In this document: positions 6,897-15,774 of the stretch, piece after piece
Position numbering within the stretch: the first letter of the stretch is position 1
Layout: each line of letters begins with the position of its first letter
From: Treponema sp. C6A8
GTDB lineage: Bacteria; Spirochaetota; Spirochaetia; Treponematales; Treponemataceae
Assembly (NCBI RefSeq): GCF_000619925.1
Contig: NZ_JHVB01000008.1
Coordinates: 1 to 64,000 of the forward strand
Length of the DNA: 64,000 nt
Direction: 5' to 3'
The notes under the pieces: generated by a model
The model's database searches: none
Seen by the model: the letters and a program-made list of their open reading frames with translations, nothing else
Told to the model about the DNA's origin: nothing
Position numbers and translations under genes: made by a program

Positions 6897-8429
6897 CTAA
6901 ATTCTTTGCAAAGCCTTTTCTAAAATTCCAATCAGCTCGGAATAGTCGCGGCGGATAACCTTGGGGCTGGCACTTGTGATGTGCTCAAGCTCAGCATGAA
7001 AAAGCCGGTCTTTACCGGGAACGGGCATAAAGAAAATATCGTTGCGGACGTAATAGTGTTCTATGCAGCCGCGGGGAAGAATATAAACCCGGGCAGCCTC
7101 GGCAGCGGCAAGAATAATCGAATAAAGATTTTTGATAAGGGGGAGATTTCGGGCATTTTCCTTTGAAAGATATTTTTCAAGCTCCGGCGTAAAAAGTAAA
7201 ATTCCCTGCAGAAGGACTGTCTTAAAAGTATCAACGCTTTCTACATTCACATGCTTTATTTTAAGCGCTTCAAGCTTTTCTATATAAAGTGACAGCTTTT
7301 TCGGAGCCTGCTCTTCCTTAGAAAGCATTTCCTTTCCGATGGCAGTAAGATAGCGTTCCAGCCTGAAAATCAGCCTTTCAAGATTTATTGAATGATTAAG
7401 CTCTTTCTGGCTGAAAATCGTTTCATAAAAAGACCACTGGCGCTCTTCCTGCTTTGAAAGCCACTGCTCGACTCTTTCATCCTTACAGAAAACATCCCTA
7501 AGCTTTCCGCTGAAAAGAGAATCCAAATCCGTTATGATGCGGCCGTTTGTTCCCAAAAGGGAGCAGACCTTACAGAAAACGCCAAGCTCATCCTTTCCGC
7601 CAACATCGATAATTCCAGTTCCGGCAGAAGAATATTCATCTTCTATAAATGGAAGGAGATTTGTAAACATCTGCTGGTCTGTGTAGCCCTCCACAAAAAT
7701 CTGGTTGTCCGAAAAGAAAAACTGCTTGTGGTAGGTATTAAATCGCGGCAAAAAGCGGCGGAAGAGATCATCATCAGATTCTGAAAGACTGTCGATATGG
7801 GTGGGCTCGCTGTTTGTGTGGCAGGCAATTACGCCAAAAAGATCTTCAGAAACCCTTAAATCAATAAAATATGGCGAATGAGAAATCAAAAAGAAGAGGC
7901 GCTTGCGGTGGCGGCCGGCAACCTTGCGAAGTTCATTCATAAAAAACTGCTGGAACTGGGGATGTAGGTGCAGCTCAGGCTCATCAAAAATAATTACGTC
8001 ATTTGCGTTGTTGTAAAGATTGACCAGCAGGATGATAATTTCCTTAAGGCCGTGACATTCCACCGAATTCAAATCATATTCGACATTCCAGGCCCGGTTC
8101 GTAACAACGGGAATAAAGGTTCCGTCAATGTCGTCTACAAACTGAATGGTCTTTCTGAACATGCCGGAAAGAACTGTTTCAACTTTACCCCGGATTCTTT
8201 CGTCCTTGCGGAGAACTTCAACCGCTTTCTGATGATTTTTTGTTCCAGGCTGCAAAAAAAGCACCTTATAACCGGCAGCAGAAAAGGTTGAAGAAATTTC
8301 CTGGGCAAGAAGGGTTTTTCCGCTTCCATTTGGACCAACAATCAGGTTGATCTGAGGCCATTCTGATTTTTTAAAAACCGCCTTTCCCCAGAGGAAGGGC
8401 AGCTTTACTTTTACATCAAGATGAAGCAT
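6897..8429 (-). CDS. OLD-type AAA ATPase with TOPRIM nuclease domain
   Basis: A 510-aa protein with an ABC-type ATPase head: Walker A GPNGSGKT at residues 32-39, Walker B IIFDEPELHLHP near residue 148, and a following H-loop SHSPYF. It is joined to a C-terminal TOPRIM-like domain: the glutamate in FVEGYTDQQ (about 246) and the acidic pair in ITDLDSL (about 299). This order is that of overcoming-lysogenization-defect (OLD) nucleases, known as anti-phage or DNA-repair ATP-dependent nucleases. No UvrD-like helicase is adjacent, so the Gabija pairing is not supported and a class-1 solo OLD is the better reading. No Shine-Dalgarno is obvious. Activity is inferred from motifs only. Confidence 0.8.
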   Translation of the reverse strand: MLHLDVKVKLPFLWGKAVFKKSEWPQINLIVGPNGSGKTLLAQEISSTFSAAGYKVLFLQPGTKNHQKAVEVLRKDERIRGKVETVLSGMFRKTIQFVDDIDGTFIPVVTNRAWNVEYDLNSVECHGLKEIIILLVNLYNNANDVIIFDEPELHLHPQFQQFFMNELRKVAGRHRKRLFFLISHSPYFIDLRVSEDLFGVIACHTNSEPTHIDSLSESDDDLFRRFLPRFNTYHKQFFFSDNQIFVEGYTDQQMFTNLLPFIEDEYSSAGTGIIDVGGKDELGVFCKVCSLLGTNGRIITDLDSLFSGKLRDVFCKDERVEQWLSKQEERQWSFYETIFSQKELNHSINLERLIFRLERYLTAIGKEMLSKEEQAPKKLSLYIEKLEALKIKHVNVESVDTFKTVLLQGILLFTPELEKYLSKENARNLPLIKNLYSIILAAAEAARVYILPRGCIEHYYVRNDIFFMPVPGKDRLFHAELEHITSASPKVIRRDYSELIGILEKALQRI

Positions 8430-8467
8430 TTCTTATTTTATAATAAGCCCGAAAGGCCCCAAAATCA

Positions 8468-8496
8468 ATGACAGTTTTTCTGCAATTTGCTAGAAT
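8468..8496 (+). promoter_or_regulatory. Promoter giving a predicted leaderless thioesterase mRNA
   Basis: ATGACA (-35, 5 of 6 to consensus) and TAGAAT (-10) lie 17 bp apart. The -10 ends 8 nt before the ATG at 8505, so transcription should begin at or within a base or two of the start codon. Confidence 0.65.
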
Positions 8497-8504
8497 TGCT
8501 CTAT

Positions 8505-8912
8505 ATGAAAGTTACAACACAAATTGAAGTGCGCTCTTATGAGCTTGATTCCTACAACCACGTAAACAACGCCGTATATCAGAATTATCTTGAGCACGCG
8601 CGCATGGATTTTCTTAATAAAATCGGCTTCCGCTACAATGATTTTTTCAATGCCGGCTACATAATTCCAATCACCCATATCGACATCCGCTACAAGGCAA
8701 TGGCAGTTTTAGGCGACACCCTTTATGTTGACAGCTACCCTACCCTGCTCAAAACCGTTCACGGAGCCTTCCACCAGACAATCAGAAAGGCCGACGGAAC
8801 AGTCTGCATTGAAGCAGATGTAGAATGGTGCATCGTAAGAAAAGAAGACGGTCACCCGACAAAGCTGCCGGATGAGTTTATGGTAGACGGCTTAAAACCT
8901 GAAACAAACTAA
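8505..8912 (+). CDS. Acyl-CoA thioesterase, 4HBT hotdog family
   Basis: A single hotdog domain of 135 aa with the 4-hydroxybenzoyl-CoA-thioesterase pattern: EVRSYELDSYNHVNNAVYQ with the active-site Asp and Asn/His region, then EHARMDFL. It should hydrolyse acyl-CoA or acyl-ACP thioesters; the substrate is unknown. ATG 8505 is preferred over an in-frame TTG 18 nt upstream, because the latter lies before the predicted transcription start and would overlap the promoter. The next gene (metal-dependent regulator) begins 20 bp downstream and is probably co-transcribed. Confidence 0.85.
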   Translation: MKVTTQIEVRSYELDSYNHVNNAVYQNYLEHARMDFLNKIGFRYNDFFNAGYIIPITHIDIRYKAMAVLGDTLYVDSYPTLLKTVHGAFHQTIRKADGTVCIEADVEWCIVRKEDGHPTKLPDEFMVDGLKPETN

Positions 8913-8932
8913 AAGTAAAAGAGAGGTAACAT

Positions 8933-9304
8933 ATGCAAATACGCGAATCAGCAGAAATGTATCTTGAAACAATTTTAGTACTCTCAAAAAAAGGTGATGT
9001 ACGCTCAATTGACATTGCAAGGGAGATGAATTTTTCACGTCCTTCCGTAAGCGTAACCGTTCACAATCTGGAAGATGAGCATTACATCAGCATCACAGAA
9101 AAAGGTAACATTATCCTTGAAGAAAAAGGCCGCGAAATTGCAGAGCGCATTTATGAGCGCCACCGTGTTCTTACAGCAGTCCTTACAAACATCGGCGTGC
9201 CGGAAGATGTAGCTGAAAATGATGCCTGCAAAATGGAGCACGTAATCAGCGAAGAAACCTTCAACTGCATCAAAAAGCACGTAGAAGACTGTCACTGCCT
9301 GTAA
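8933..9304 (+). CDS. DtxR/MntR-family metal-dependent transcriptional regulator
   Basis: A 123-aa protein with the iron-dependent repressor winged helix (SIDIAREMNFSRPSVSVTV recognition region) and dimerisation helices, but no C-terminal SH3-like domain. By alignment to Bacillus MntR the metal ligands are M9, E12, H77, C99, E102 and H103. The Met and Cys at positions 9 and 99 resemble DtxR/IdeR rather than manganese-specific MntR (Asp and Glu there). It ends in CHCL. It has a strong GAGAGG ribosome site. Its targets are not visible in the window. Confidence 0.85.
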   Translation: MQIRESAEMYLETILVLSKKGDVRSIDIAREMNFSRPSVSVTVHNLEDEHYISITEKGNIILEEKGREIAERIYERHRVLTAVLTNIGVPEDVAENDACKMEHVISEETFNCIKKHVEDCHCL

Positions 9305-9312
9305 GCTGGAAG

Positions 9313-11349
9313 TTAGATTTCTTCCAGTTCTTCGACATCATCTATAGATTCTATGTCCTTTAAGAATTCATTTTCTGAAAGAGGAAGTTTTTCTTCTTCA
9401 GTCAAATTTTCTGAATTCTTCTTCATTACGGCAATAAAATCATTTTTTGGAATTGGCTTTGAAAAATAAAAGCCCTGAAGATAGTCGCAGCCAAGCTCAG
9501 TAAGCCATTCCGCCTGCTCTTTTGTTTCAACTCCTTCCGCAAGCACATCCATTTCAAGCGCCTTAATCATTTTGATTGTATAAGCAAGAGCCGTTGCAGC
9601 ACGTTTATCCTTGTGGGCTGCCCAGACAATATATTTGTCGATTTTTACCATTTTGAAAGGCAGACTCAAAAGATAATTCATGTTTGAATAGCCAGAGCCG
9701 TAATCATCAAGAGAAAGTTCTATTCCAGCCTTAGAAAGGCGTTCCATATTTTTTAAGAGAATTGCAGGAGTATGGGCAACCGCAGTTTCTGTAATTTCAA
9801 GATTAATTATAGAAGAAGGCAGCTTATAGAGGCTCTTTATAGTCAAAATCTGGTCGGCAAGAATTTCCTGCATGCACTGGGCAACAGAAAGATTAATATC
9901 AACCTTTTCAATTCCAAGTTCACGGGTATTAATTGAAGAAAGTGTCTTACAAACCGATTCAAAAACAAACTCGCCGATGCGGAGAATTGTTCCATTTTTT
10001 TCAGAAATAGGGATAAAATCTTCCGGCGAAATAAACTCGCCGTTGGCATCCCGGAGTCGGATTAAGGCTTCTGCGCCAATCAAACGCTTTTTCTGAGTTG
10101 AATAAAGCGGCTGATAATAAACTTCAAAACGACCTTCACTCATTCCGCCGCGCAAAACACGCTCAATATAAGCAGTACGTTTTTTTTCTTCAATATCAAT
10201 TTCATGGGCAAAAACAACGCCAAGCTTATAGCGGTCATCGTTTGTAACAAAATTGATTATATCAAGGGTATCTTCGGCAGACTGGGCGTCTTTAGGACAG
10301 TCGATGATACAAAGACGGGAATAAAGCTTAATTTCAACAGTATCTTTTATCCAGGGCTGGCGGAAGCGGTTCTGGATTTTACTTATAATTTCCTGTCGTT
10401 CACTTTCTCCAAGGCTTTTGTAGACAATTGCAAAAAGTCCGCGGTCAAGATTATAAATCATTCCGCCTGAAAAATTGCTCTTAAGGAAATCTGCAATATC
10501 AGTATAAAGTCTGTTTACCTGGGCAAAGCCGAAGGTATGGGATAGAAAAGGTACATCATCAATGATAATGGCAAGGCAGACATAAGGTGTTTCCGTAGAA
10601 AACTTATACTGCATCAGCTTTATGAAAGCATTCTGATTGTAAAGCCCCGTAAGATAGTCAATAAAGTCTTCCGGCTTTTGTATGTAAAACAAAAAGGCCA
10701 TTGTTGCCACGGCAATTCCAAAGGATTCAATCAAAAGACTTTCAAATGTAAGCTGAAGGGCAACGGAAAGAACGACAATTCCAGCGTAAATCAAAAACAT
10801 CACGATTTTCTGTCTTTCTACGCGTTTCCAGTTTACAAAAAGATTTACTACGGAATAAATCAGATAGTAGGCAACAATCACGTGAATCAGAAAGAACCAG
10901 AAATTATTTGACCGGTGATAAAGATTAAATTCATCAAAATAAAATAAAATTACGTAATTTGATGAAAGAAGCGGAGTCAGCCAGACAAGGCAAATGGCAG
11001 CAATCCAGGGAATATATATGGCAAACCATAAAAAAGCCTTTTGTTTTTTAGTTGGCGGGGTGCTTCTTTCTACGATTGAATAGGAATAGGCTGCCCAGAT
11101 CATTGCCAGGGAATCAGAGCCTGTAAAATAAAGACAGTTTACAAGCCACAAAAGCCAGCGGGGAAGGTAAAGCGCATAAGTTGTAAAAACAACTGTCACA
11201 AAATCAAGAACTGTAACAGAAAAGGATGTAATAATTAAAATATAGAAAATTTTATTCTGCAAATTTGGAATCGGGCGGTTTTTATGGAAAAACCACATGA
11301 CAAGAATTCCTAAGAAAAAAGCTGCAATGTCAAATTCCAAAAAATGCAT
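9313..11349 (-). CDS. Membrane EAL-domain cyclic-di-GMP phosphodiesterase with degenerate GGDEF domain
   Basis: A 678-aa protein: about seven N-terminal membrane helices (residues 5-215), a GGDEF-like domain (about 235-380) and an EAL domain (about 405-650). The GGDEF signature is replaced by DRGLF near residue 303, so cyclase activity is unlikely. The EAL domain keeps AEALIR, a NLS motif, the LEITET glutamate, LDDYGSGYSN, the KIDK lysine, EGVET and the QGFYFSKP end, so it should hydrolyse c-di-GMP to pGpG. The N-terminal part may sense a signal in the membrane. No Shine-Dalgarno is present; a promoter ends 6 nt before ATG. Confidence 0.9.
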   Translation of the reverse strand: MHFLEFDIAAFFLGILVMWFFHKNRPIPNLQNKIFYILIITSFSVTVLDFVTVVFTTYALYLPRWLLWLVNCLYFTGSDSLAMIWAAYSYSIVERSTPPTKKQKAFLWFAIYIPWIAAICLVWLTPLLSSNYVILFYFDEFNLYHRSNNFWFFLIHVIVAYYLIYSVVNLFVNWKRVERQKIVMFLIYAGIVVLSVALQLTFESLLIESFGIAVATMAFLFYIQKPEDFIDYLTGLYNQNAFIKLMQYKFSTETPYVCLAIIIDDVPFLSHTFGFAQVNRLYTDIADFLKSNFSGGMIYNLDRGLFAIVYKSLGESERQEIISKIQNRFRQPWIKDTVEIKLYSRLCIIDCPKDAQSAEDTLDIINFVTNDDRYKLGVVFAHEIDIEEKKRTAYIERVLRGGMSEGRFEVYYQPLYSTQKKRLIGAEALIRLRDANGEFISPEDFIPISEKNGTILRIGEFVFESVCKTLSSINTRELGIEKVDINLSVAQCMQEILADQILTIKSLYKLPSSIINLEITETAVAHTPAILLKNMERLSKAGIELSLDDYGSGYSNMNYLLSLPFKMVKIDKYIVWAAHKDKRAATALAYTIKMIKALEMDVLAEGVETKEQAEWLTELGCDYLQGFYFSKPIPKNDFIAVMKKNSENLTEEEKLPLSENEFLKDIESIDDVEELEEI

Positions 11350-11355
11350 ACTTTA

Positions 11356-11384
11356 ATGATAAACCTGAAATCCCTGTTTGTCTA
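11356..11384 (-). promoter_or_regulatory. Promoter of the EAL gene (predicted leaderless)
   Basis: On the minus strand TAGACA (-35) and TATCAT (-10) lie 17 bp apart and the -10 ends 6 nt before the ATG at 11349. Confidence 0.6.
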
Positions 11385-11410
11385 AAATTTTCGTTTTATT
11401 CCTGATTATT

Positions 11411-12340
11411 CTAACCAAGTTTTTCTTCCAGCTCAGCAAGAGTTATTACCTGAAGTCCGCGTTTTTCAACTTTTGCGACAAGATTTTCATTCAAAGCTGA
11501 TTTATTTTCTACATCAAAAACGCAAAGGCCGTTTCCGGTACAGTGCTCGTGAACGATTCCGCCGTTATCATAAATGCGTTTTACAAGCTCAAAAGCGTAG
11601 TCCACATCCTTGAGTACGTGACCGTCCAGTTCAATGTGAACTCCAAGAACTCCCTTATGGCGGGGCATAGGATTTTTCTTATTGTAAAGACGCTTAATTT
11701 TTTCCTGCATTTCCTTGCGGTAAGCGCGTTCTTCTGCAGCCTGCAGCATCTGTTCGCTGGAAATGAAAAAATCCTTGTTTTCCTGCATTACCTGCTCACA
11801 GGATTTTCCCTGTTCCATGCAGAACTTTTTCATGCAGAGCATTGTCATCATTGCATCATCAACAGATTTATGGCTCTGAAACTTTGCAAGATTTACCCCA
11901 AAAAACTCTGCCCATTCCTTAAGCTTGCGTTTGCTATCGTAGTGTTTGTTCAAAAGCTTTTCCAGGTCAAAGGCACGGAAGTTGATGTCAGGAAGTTCAT
12001 AGCGCTCGTTTGCAGAGTTTACAAAGCTGACGTCATTACCGACAGCGAAGCCGGCAATAAAACGGTTTCCGGTTGTAAAAAGCTTTTTTATATCCTTGTA
12101 ATAGGATTCATAATTTGGTTTGGCGCGGAAATAATCTTTTGAGTAGGCAAGATGACATTCATTTTTTGCAGAAAGCAGATACCAGTCAAAATCGCATTCA
12201 GGATTGATTACAACATCTTCACTTTCTATAACATTGAGTTCATCATCAGTAATTACATAGCCCAGGGAGCAGATTTTTCCAACTCCCTCATAAGTATTTG
12301 CACATTCGCAGTCAAAAAAAACAAATTGCTTGTGGTTCAT
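11411..12340 (-). CDS. DnaQ-like DEDDh 3'-5' exonuclease with BRCT-like C-terminus
   Basis: A 309-aa protein. The N-terminal exonuclease fold has the first acidic pair in FFDCECA (D10, E12) and a later conserved HKSVDDA segment near residue 160, typical of the DEDDh family. A charged helical linker (about 195-225) leads to a C-terminal region, VHIELDGHVLKDVDYA through ITLAELEEKL, that looks like a BRCT or BRCT-like fold as found in some exonuclease/ligase proteins. It probably trims DNA or RNA 3' ends. It is divergent from sulP with 46 bp between start codons. The BRCT call is by appearance only. Confidence 0.75.
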   Translation of the reverse strand: MNHKQFVFFDCECANTYEGVGKICSLGYVITDDELNVIESEDVVINPECDFDWYLLSAKNECHLAYSKDYFRAKPNYESYYKDIKKLFTTGNRFIAGFAVGNDVSFVNSANERYELPDINFRAFDLEKLLNKHYDSKRKLKEWAEFFGVNLAKFQSHKSVDDAMMTMLCMKKFCMEQGKSCEQVMQENKDFFISSEQMLQAAEERAYRKEMQEKIKRLYNKKNPMPRHKGVLGVHIELDGHVLKDVDYAFELVKRIYDNGGIVHEHCTGNGLCVFDVENKSALNENLVAKVEKRGLQVITLAELEEKLG

Positions 12341-12374
12341 AAAACATAGAATACTGGATTTTTAAAAAGCATGC

Positions 12375-12380
12375 TATAAT
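12375..12380 (+). promoter_or_regulatory. -10 box of sulP (predicted leaderless)
   Basis: A perfect TATAAT ends 6 nt before the sulP ATG, leaving no room for a ribosome binding site. No convincing -35 is visible at 16-18 bp. Confidence 0.5.
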
Positions 12381-12386
12381 TCTTCT

Positions 12387-14465
12387 ATGAATATACCATC
12401 TAAAAAGGATTTTTTTCATGATGTATTTGTGGGCGTAATCATTGCCTTTGTTTCTATTCCAATCAGCATGGGCTATGCTTCGGTGGCTGGACTGCCAGTG
12501 GTCTATGGCCTTTACGGCTCTTTACTCCCGATTTTGATTTTTGGCCTGGTAAGTTCGAGCCCCCGCTTTGTATTCGGGGTTGACGCGGCGCCCGCTGCCA
12601 TCGTCGGAGGGATGATTGCAGCCTGGGGGATAAATTCCGAATCTGCCGCGGCAACCCGCATCATACCTGTTATTACGCTTTTTGTTGCCCTCTGGCTTGG
12701 TATATTCTTTTTGCTGCGGGCAGACAGGATTATCACTTTTATTTCTGAGCCTGTGATGGGCGGTTTTATAAGCGGAATCAGTACCACGATTATTCTGATG
12801 CAGCTGCCAAAGCTTTTTGGAGGCACTGCCACTCACGGGGAAGCTCTGGGGCTTTTGCTGCATATTGTAAGGCAGGCGGAAGTTTTTAATGCCCCCTCGG
12901 CGGCACTGGGGCTGGGTACAATCGTGATTTTACTAGTGACGCGAAAGCTTTGCCCAAAACTGCCCATGCAGCCGATTTTGATGTTCCTTGGAGCGGGCAT
13001 TTTCCGACTTTTTGGAGAAAGGCTAAACGGGCTTGGAATTGCGACTTTACCGGCAGTTACAAAAGGCCTTCCCCACTTTATCATCCCGGATTTGAGCCTT
13101 GTGCTTGCCCACCCCCGCCAGCTGATAATCGACACCGCAGGAATTGCGATTGTAATTCTTTCGGAGACCCTTCTAGCAACAGAAAATCTTTCACGCAAGC
13201 ATAAAGAAAAAATTATTCCGCGACGGGAAGTGGCTGCCTACGCCCTGGGAAATCTTTCTGCCGCCCTTACGGGCACCTGCCCGATTAACGGAAGCATTTC
13301 ACGTTCGGGAATTGCGGACCAGCTTGGCGTAAAAAGTCAGATTATGAGCGTGACCGCAAGCGTAAGTATGGCTCTGATTTTGCTTTTGGGAACCGGCTTT
13401 ATAAGCTATCTTCCGGTGCCTGTTCTTACAGGAATTGTAATTGCCGCCCTGATCGGTACCCTGGAATTCCGTCTGGCACACAAGCTTAAGCACCTTGACC
13501 GGGCAGAATTCTTTATTTTTTACGCAGCATTTTTTGCAGTTTTGATATTCGGAACGATTTACGGTGTTGTGGTGGGCGTAATTCTTGCGACAGTTACTTT
13601 TATTATCCGCCTTTCAAAGCCCGCAAGCGATTTTCTGGGAATCGTGCCGGGAATTAAGGGCTATTACTCGCTCACAAGACGGAACACTCAGGCGTTGCCG
13701 CTCAAAGGAGTTGTAATTTACAGATTTTCAGCCCCGCTTTTTTACGCAAACATAGAAGGCTTTTGCAGCGATATTCGGAAGGTCTGCGGGGTGGAAGGGG
13801 CGCTGCCCGCCGGGCAAACGGCACTTACAACTGGAAAAGTGTCACCTTCCGCCGGGCAGGAGGCATCAACGGTGGAAGGTGATACCTGCACCCGCACCCA
13901 GCCAATCCGCCTTGTAATTGCAGATTCCAGCGGCATAAGCAGCGTGGATGCAACAGCCGCCGAACGACTTCTGGCACTTTACACAGAACTTCTGGAGCAT
14001 GGAATAAAATTCGTCCTCGCAGGCCACGTAAACAGCGTAAACGACCAGCTGCGGGAATTCGGCGCCCGAAAATTAATAGAAGAAATGGCTGTCCGTCCCC
14101 GCATTTTATACGCCCTCCGCGACGCAGGCTTTACCCCGCCCTACACACAGGAAGACACAGAAAATATAAAGCCGGTAAAAGTCCGTCAGCCGGAGGAAAG
14201 TCTCTACAACCCGGATTTTTCTACCTACGAGAAAAACGAATACACAGAGCATATTGCAGAAATTGAATGGGCTTATGGTGAAGAAAGCGAAAAGATTCTA
14301 GCGGCGCTATCAAAAATAATGCCCCAGTCCGAACAGATGGAACTGGAGCAGGAATTGTATTTTGAAGAACTTGCCATGCTCAACCCGGAAATGGCTAAGC
14401 AGGTGGCAGATATCATAAGTGAAATGGAGTCTACATGTGAAAAAGCTTTCGGTCGCGAAGCATAG
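12387..14465 (+). CDS. SulP/SLC26-family anion transporter with STAS domain
   Basis: A 692-aa inner-membrane protein: about 10-12 transmembrane segments (residues 10-410) with SMGYASVAGLPVVYGLYGS and the TGTCPINGSISRSG signature, followed by a cytosolic STAS domain (about 435-580). SulP proteins carry sulfate, bicarbonate, dicarboxylates or other anions; the substrate is not deducible. The STAS domain is interrupted by a low-complexity insert (about residues 465-505), and a hydrophilic C-terminal extension of about 110 residues follows. The last codons (AFGREA and the stop) come from a family-1 repeat. The gene is noticeably more G/C-rich than its neighbours. Confidence 0.9.
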   Translation: MNIPSKKDFFHDVFVGVIIAFVSIPISMGYASVAGLPVVYGLYGSLLPILIFGLVSSSPRFVFGVDAAPAAIVGGMIAAWGINSESAAATRIIPVITLFVALWLGIFFLLRADRIITFISEPVMGGFISGISTTIILMQLPKLFGGTATHGEALGLLLHIVRQAEVFNAPSAALGLGTIVILLVTRKLCPKLPMQPILMFLGAGIFRLFGERLNGLGIATLPAVTKGLPHFIIPDLSLVLAHPRQLIIDTAGIAIVILSETLLATENLSRKHKEKIIPRREVAAYALGNLSAALTGTCPINGSISRSGIADQLGVKSQIMSVTASVSMALILLLGTGFISYLPVPVLTGIVIAALIGTLEFRLAHKLKHLDRAEFFIFYAAFFAVLIFGTIYGVVVGVILATVTFIIRLSKPASDFLGIVPGIKGYYSLTRRNTQALPLKGVVIYRFSAPLFYANIEGFCSDIRKVCGVEGALPAGQTALTTGKVSPSAGQEASTVEGDTCTRTQPIRLVIADSSGISSVDATAAERLLALYTELLEHGIKFVLAGHVNSVNDQLREFGARKLIEEMAVRPRILYALRDAGFTPPYTQEDTENIKPVKVRQPEESLYNPDFSTYEKNEYTEHIAEIEWAYGEESEKILAALSKIMPQSEQMELEQELYFEELAMLNPEMAKQVADIISEMESTCEKAFGREA
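13807..13883 (+). repeat. In-frame repeat cluster inside the sulP STAS insert
   Basis: A 10-bp direct repeat CCGCCGGGCA occurs at 13807-13816 and 13849-13858, 42 bp (14 codons) apart. An inverted pair GTCACCTTCC (13841-13850) and GGAAGGTGAT (13874-13883) lies around it. Together they encode the low-complexity PAGQ/SAGQ insert. Confidence 0.6.
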
Positions 14466-14536
14466 TTCAAAACCGCGCGATATCGCGCTACACGCTGGTT
14501 GTGGCAAAGAAACTATTTGACCGGTCGCTTTCCCTC
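14440..14536 (+). repeat. Family-1 structured repeat, 3'-truncated copy overlapping sulP end
   Basis: The left half is intact: AAAGCTTTCGGTCGCGAAGCAT, with hairpin 1 GCGCGATATCGCGC, CACGCTGGTTG and CAAAGAAACTATT. The right half is reduced to GGTCGCTTTCCCTCA. It fills the whole gap between the convergent genes sulP and leuB and supplies the sulP stop codon. Confidence 0.75.
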
Positions 14537-14537
14537 A

Positions 14538-15629
14538 TTATTTCAAATGCTCAACAACAAGTTTGCCCATTTCTTTTGTGCCGACAAGCTTTCCGGCAGC
14601 TTTAACTGCGTCGCGGTCAGCACCGGCAATGTCGCCAGTTCGGTAACCTTCGTTCAAAACTTCCTGAACAGCGTTTTCAATTGATTTTGCTTCGTCTTCA
14701 AGCTTGAAGTCGTAGCGCAGCATCATAGCTGCAGAAAGGATTGTTGCAAGAGGGTTAGCCAGGTTCTTGCCTGCAATATCAGGAGCGGAACCGTGAATTG
14801 GCTCGTAAAGTCCAGGTCCCTTTCCGTTACCCAAAGAAGCAGAAGCCAGCATACCAATAGAACCAGTAATCTGAGAAGCTTCATCAGAAAGAATATCACC
14901 GAACATATTTGAAGTTGCAATGACGTCAAACTGTTTAGGATTGCGAACAAGCTGCATAGCGGCATTGTCGATGTAAAGGTAGTTGAGTTCAACATCAGGG
15001 TATTCAGGTTTTACGCTTTCTGCAACAGTTCTCCAGAGGCGGCTTGTGTTCAAAATGTTAGCCTTATCAACAACTGTCAAAATCTTGCGGCGGCCTTTTG
15101 CAGCTTCAAAACCGATGCGGACAATGCGCTCAATTTCTTCCCATGAATATTTTTCTGTATCGTAAGCAGAACGACCGTCAGAAGCAAATCCGCGGTCACC
15201 AAAGTAAATACCACCAGTAAGTTCACGAACAATCAGGATATCAAGGCCATCGCCAACGATTTCGTCTTTAAGAGGGCAGGCAGCCTTGAGCTGAGGGAAC
15301 ATAACAGCAGGACGGAGGTTTGCATAAACTTTCATGCCGCCGCGAAGTCCAAGCAGGGCCTTTTCAGGGCGGATAGAAGGATCAACGTTATCCCATTTTG
15401 GACCGCCAACAGCACCAAGCAGAACTGAGTCAGCGCGCAGACAGATATCCAGCTGATCCTTTGGAAGCGGATTCTTGAACATATCAATAGCGCGGCCGCC
15501 GGCAATTACATCCTTATAAATCCAGGTATGATTATATTTTTTTGCAATAGCGTTAAGAACGTTTACAGCCTCAGCAACAACATCAGGACCGATTCCGTCA
15601 CCAGGAATAAGGGCAATAGTCTTTTCCAT
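14538..15629 (-). CDS. leuB: 3-isopropylmalate dehydrogenase
   Basis: Oxidises and decarboxylates 3-isopropylmalate in leucine synthesis; in bacteria with CimA it also acts on 3-methylmalate for isoleucine. It is 363 aa with the family start [14 protein letters not shown], the [10 protein letters not shown] motif, the catalytic [11 protein letters not shown] region, and the metal/substrate loop [18 protein letters not shown] longer frame exists, but ATG 15629 has GGGAG upstream and gives the usual N-terminus. It lies downstream of cimA on the same strand, separated by a terminator, so the two may be transcribed apart. Confidence 0.96.
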   Translation of the reverse strand: MEKTIALIPGDGIGPDVVAEAVNVLNAIAKKYNHTWIYKDVIAGGRAIDMFKNPLPKDQLDICLRADSVLLGAVGGPKWDNVDPSIRPEKALLGLRGGMKVYANLRPAVMFPQLKAACPLKDEIVGDGLDILIVRELTGGIYFGDRGFASDGRSAYDTEKYSWEEIERIVRIGFEAAKGRRKILTVVDKANILNTSRLWRTVAESVKPEYPDVELNYLYIDNAAMQLVRNPKQFDVIATSNMFGDILSDEASQITGSIGMLASASLGNGKGPGLYEPIHGSAPDIAGKNLANPLATILSAAMMLRYDFKLEDEAKSIENAVQEVLNEGYRTGDIAGADRDAVKAAGKLVGTKEMGKLVVEHLK

Positions 15630-15740
15630 TAAGTACACTCCCAAACTTCGCATGCTCCGGGCACGTCAAAGTTTAATAATATTTAATTCTCTTTAGTTAT
15701 ACTTAAGAAATTAAATTAAGTCAATCCTTACAGGTTAAAT

Positions 15741-15763
15741 AAAAAAGCGGGAATAAATCCCGC
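15741..15763 (-). terminator. Rho-independent terminator after cimA
   Basis: On the minus strand GCGGG-atttatt-CCCGC is followed by six T residues, 12 bp past the cimA stop codon. Confidence 0.85.
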
Positions 15764-15774
15764 CTTAATTATTT

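Noticed and set aside
6897..8429. Gabija (GajA/GajB) defence pair
   Set aside because: No UvrD-like helicase gene lies next to the OLD-type gene; neighbours are an antiporter operon and a thioesterase.
12463..13493. Several long antisense frames within sulP
   Set aside because: Caused by the higher G/C content of sulP, with no family motifs or ribosome sites.
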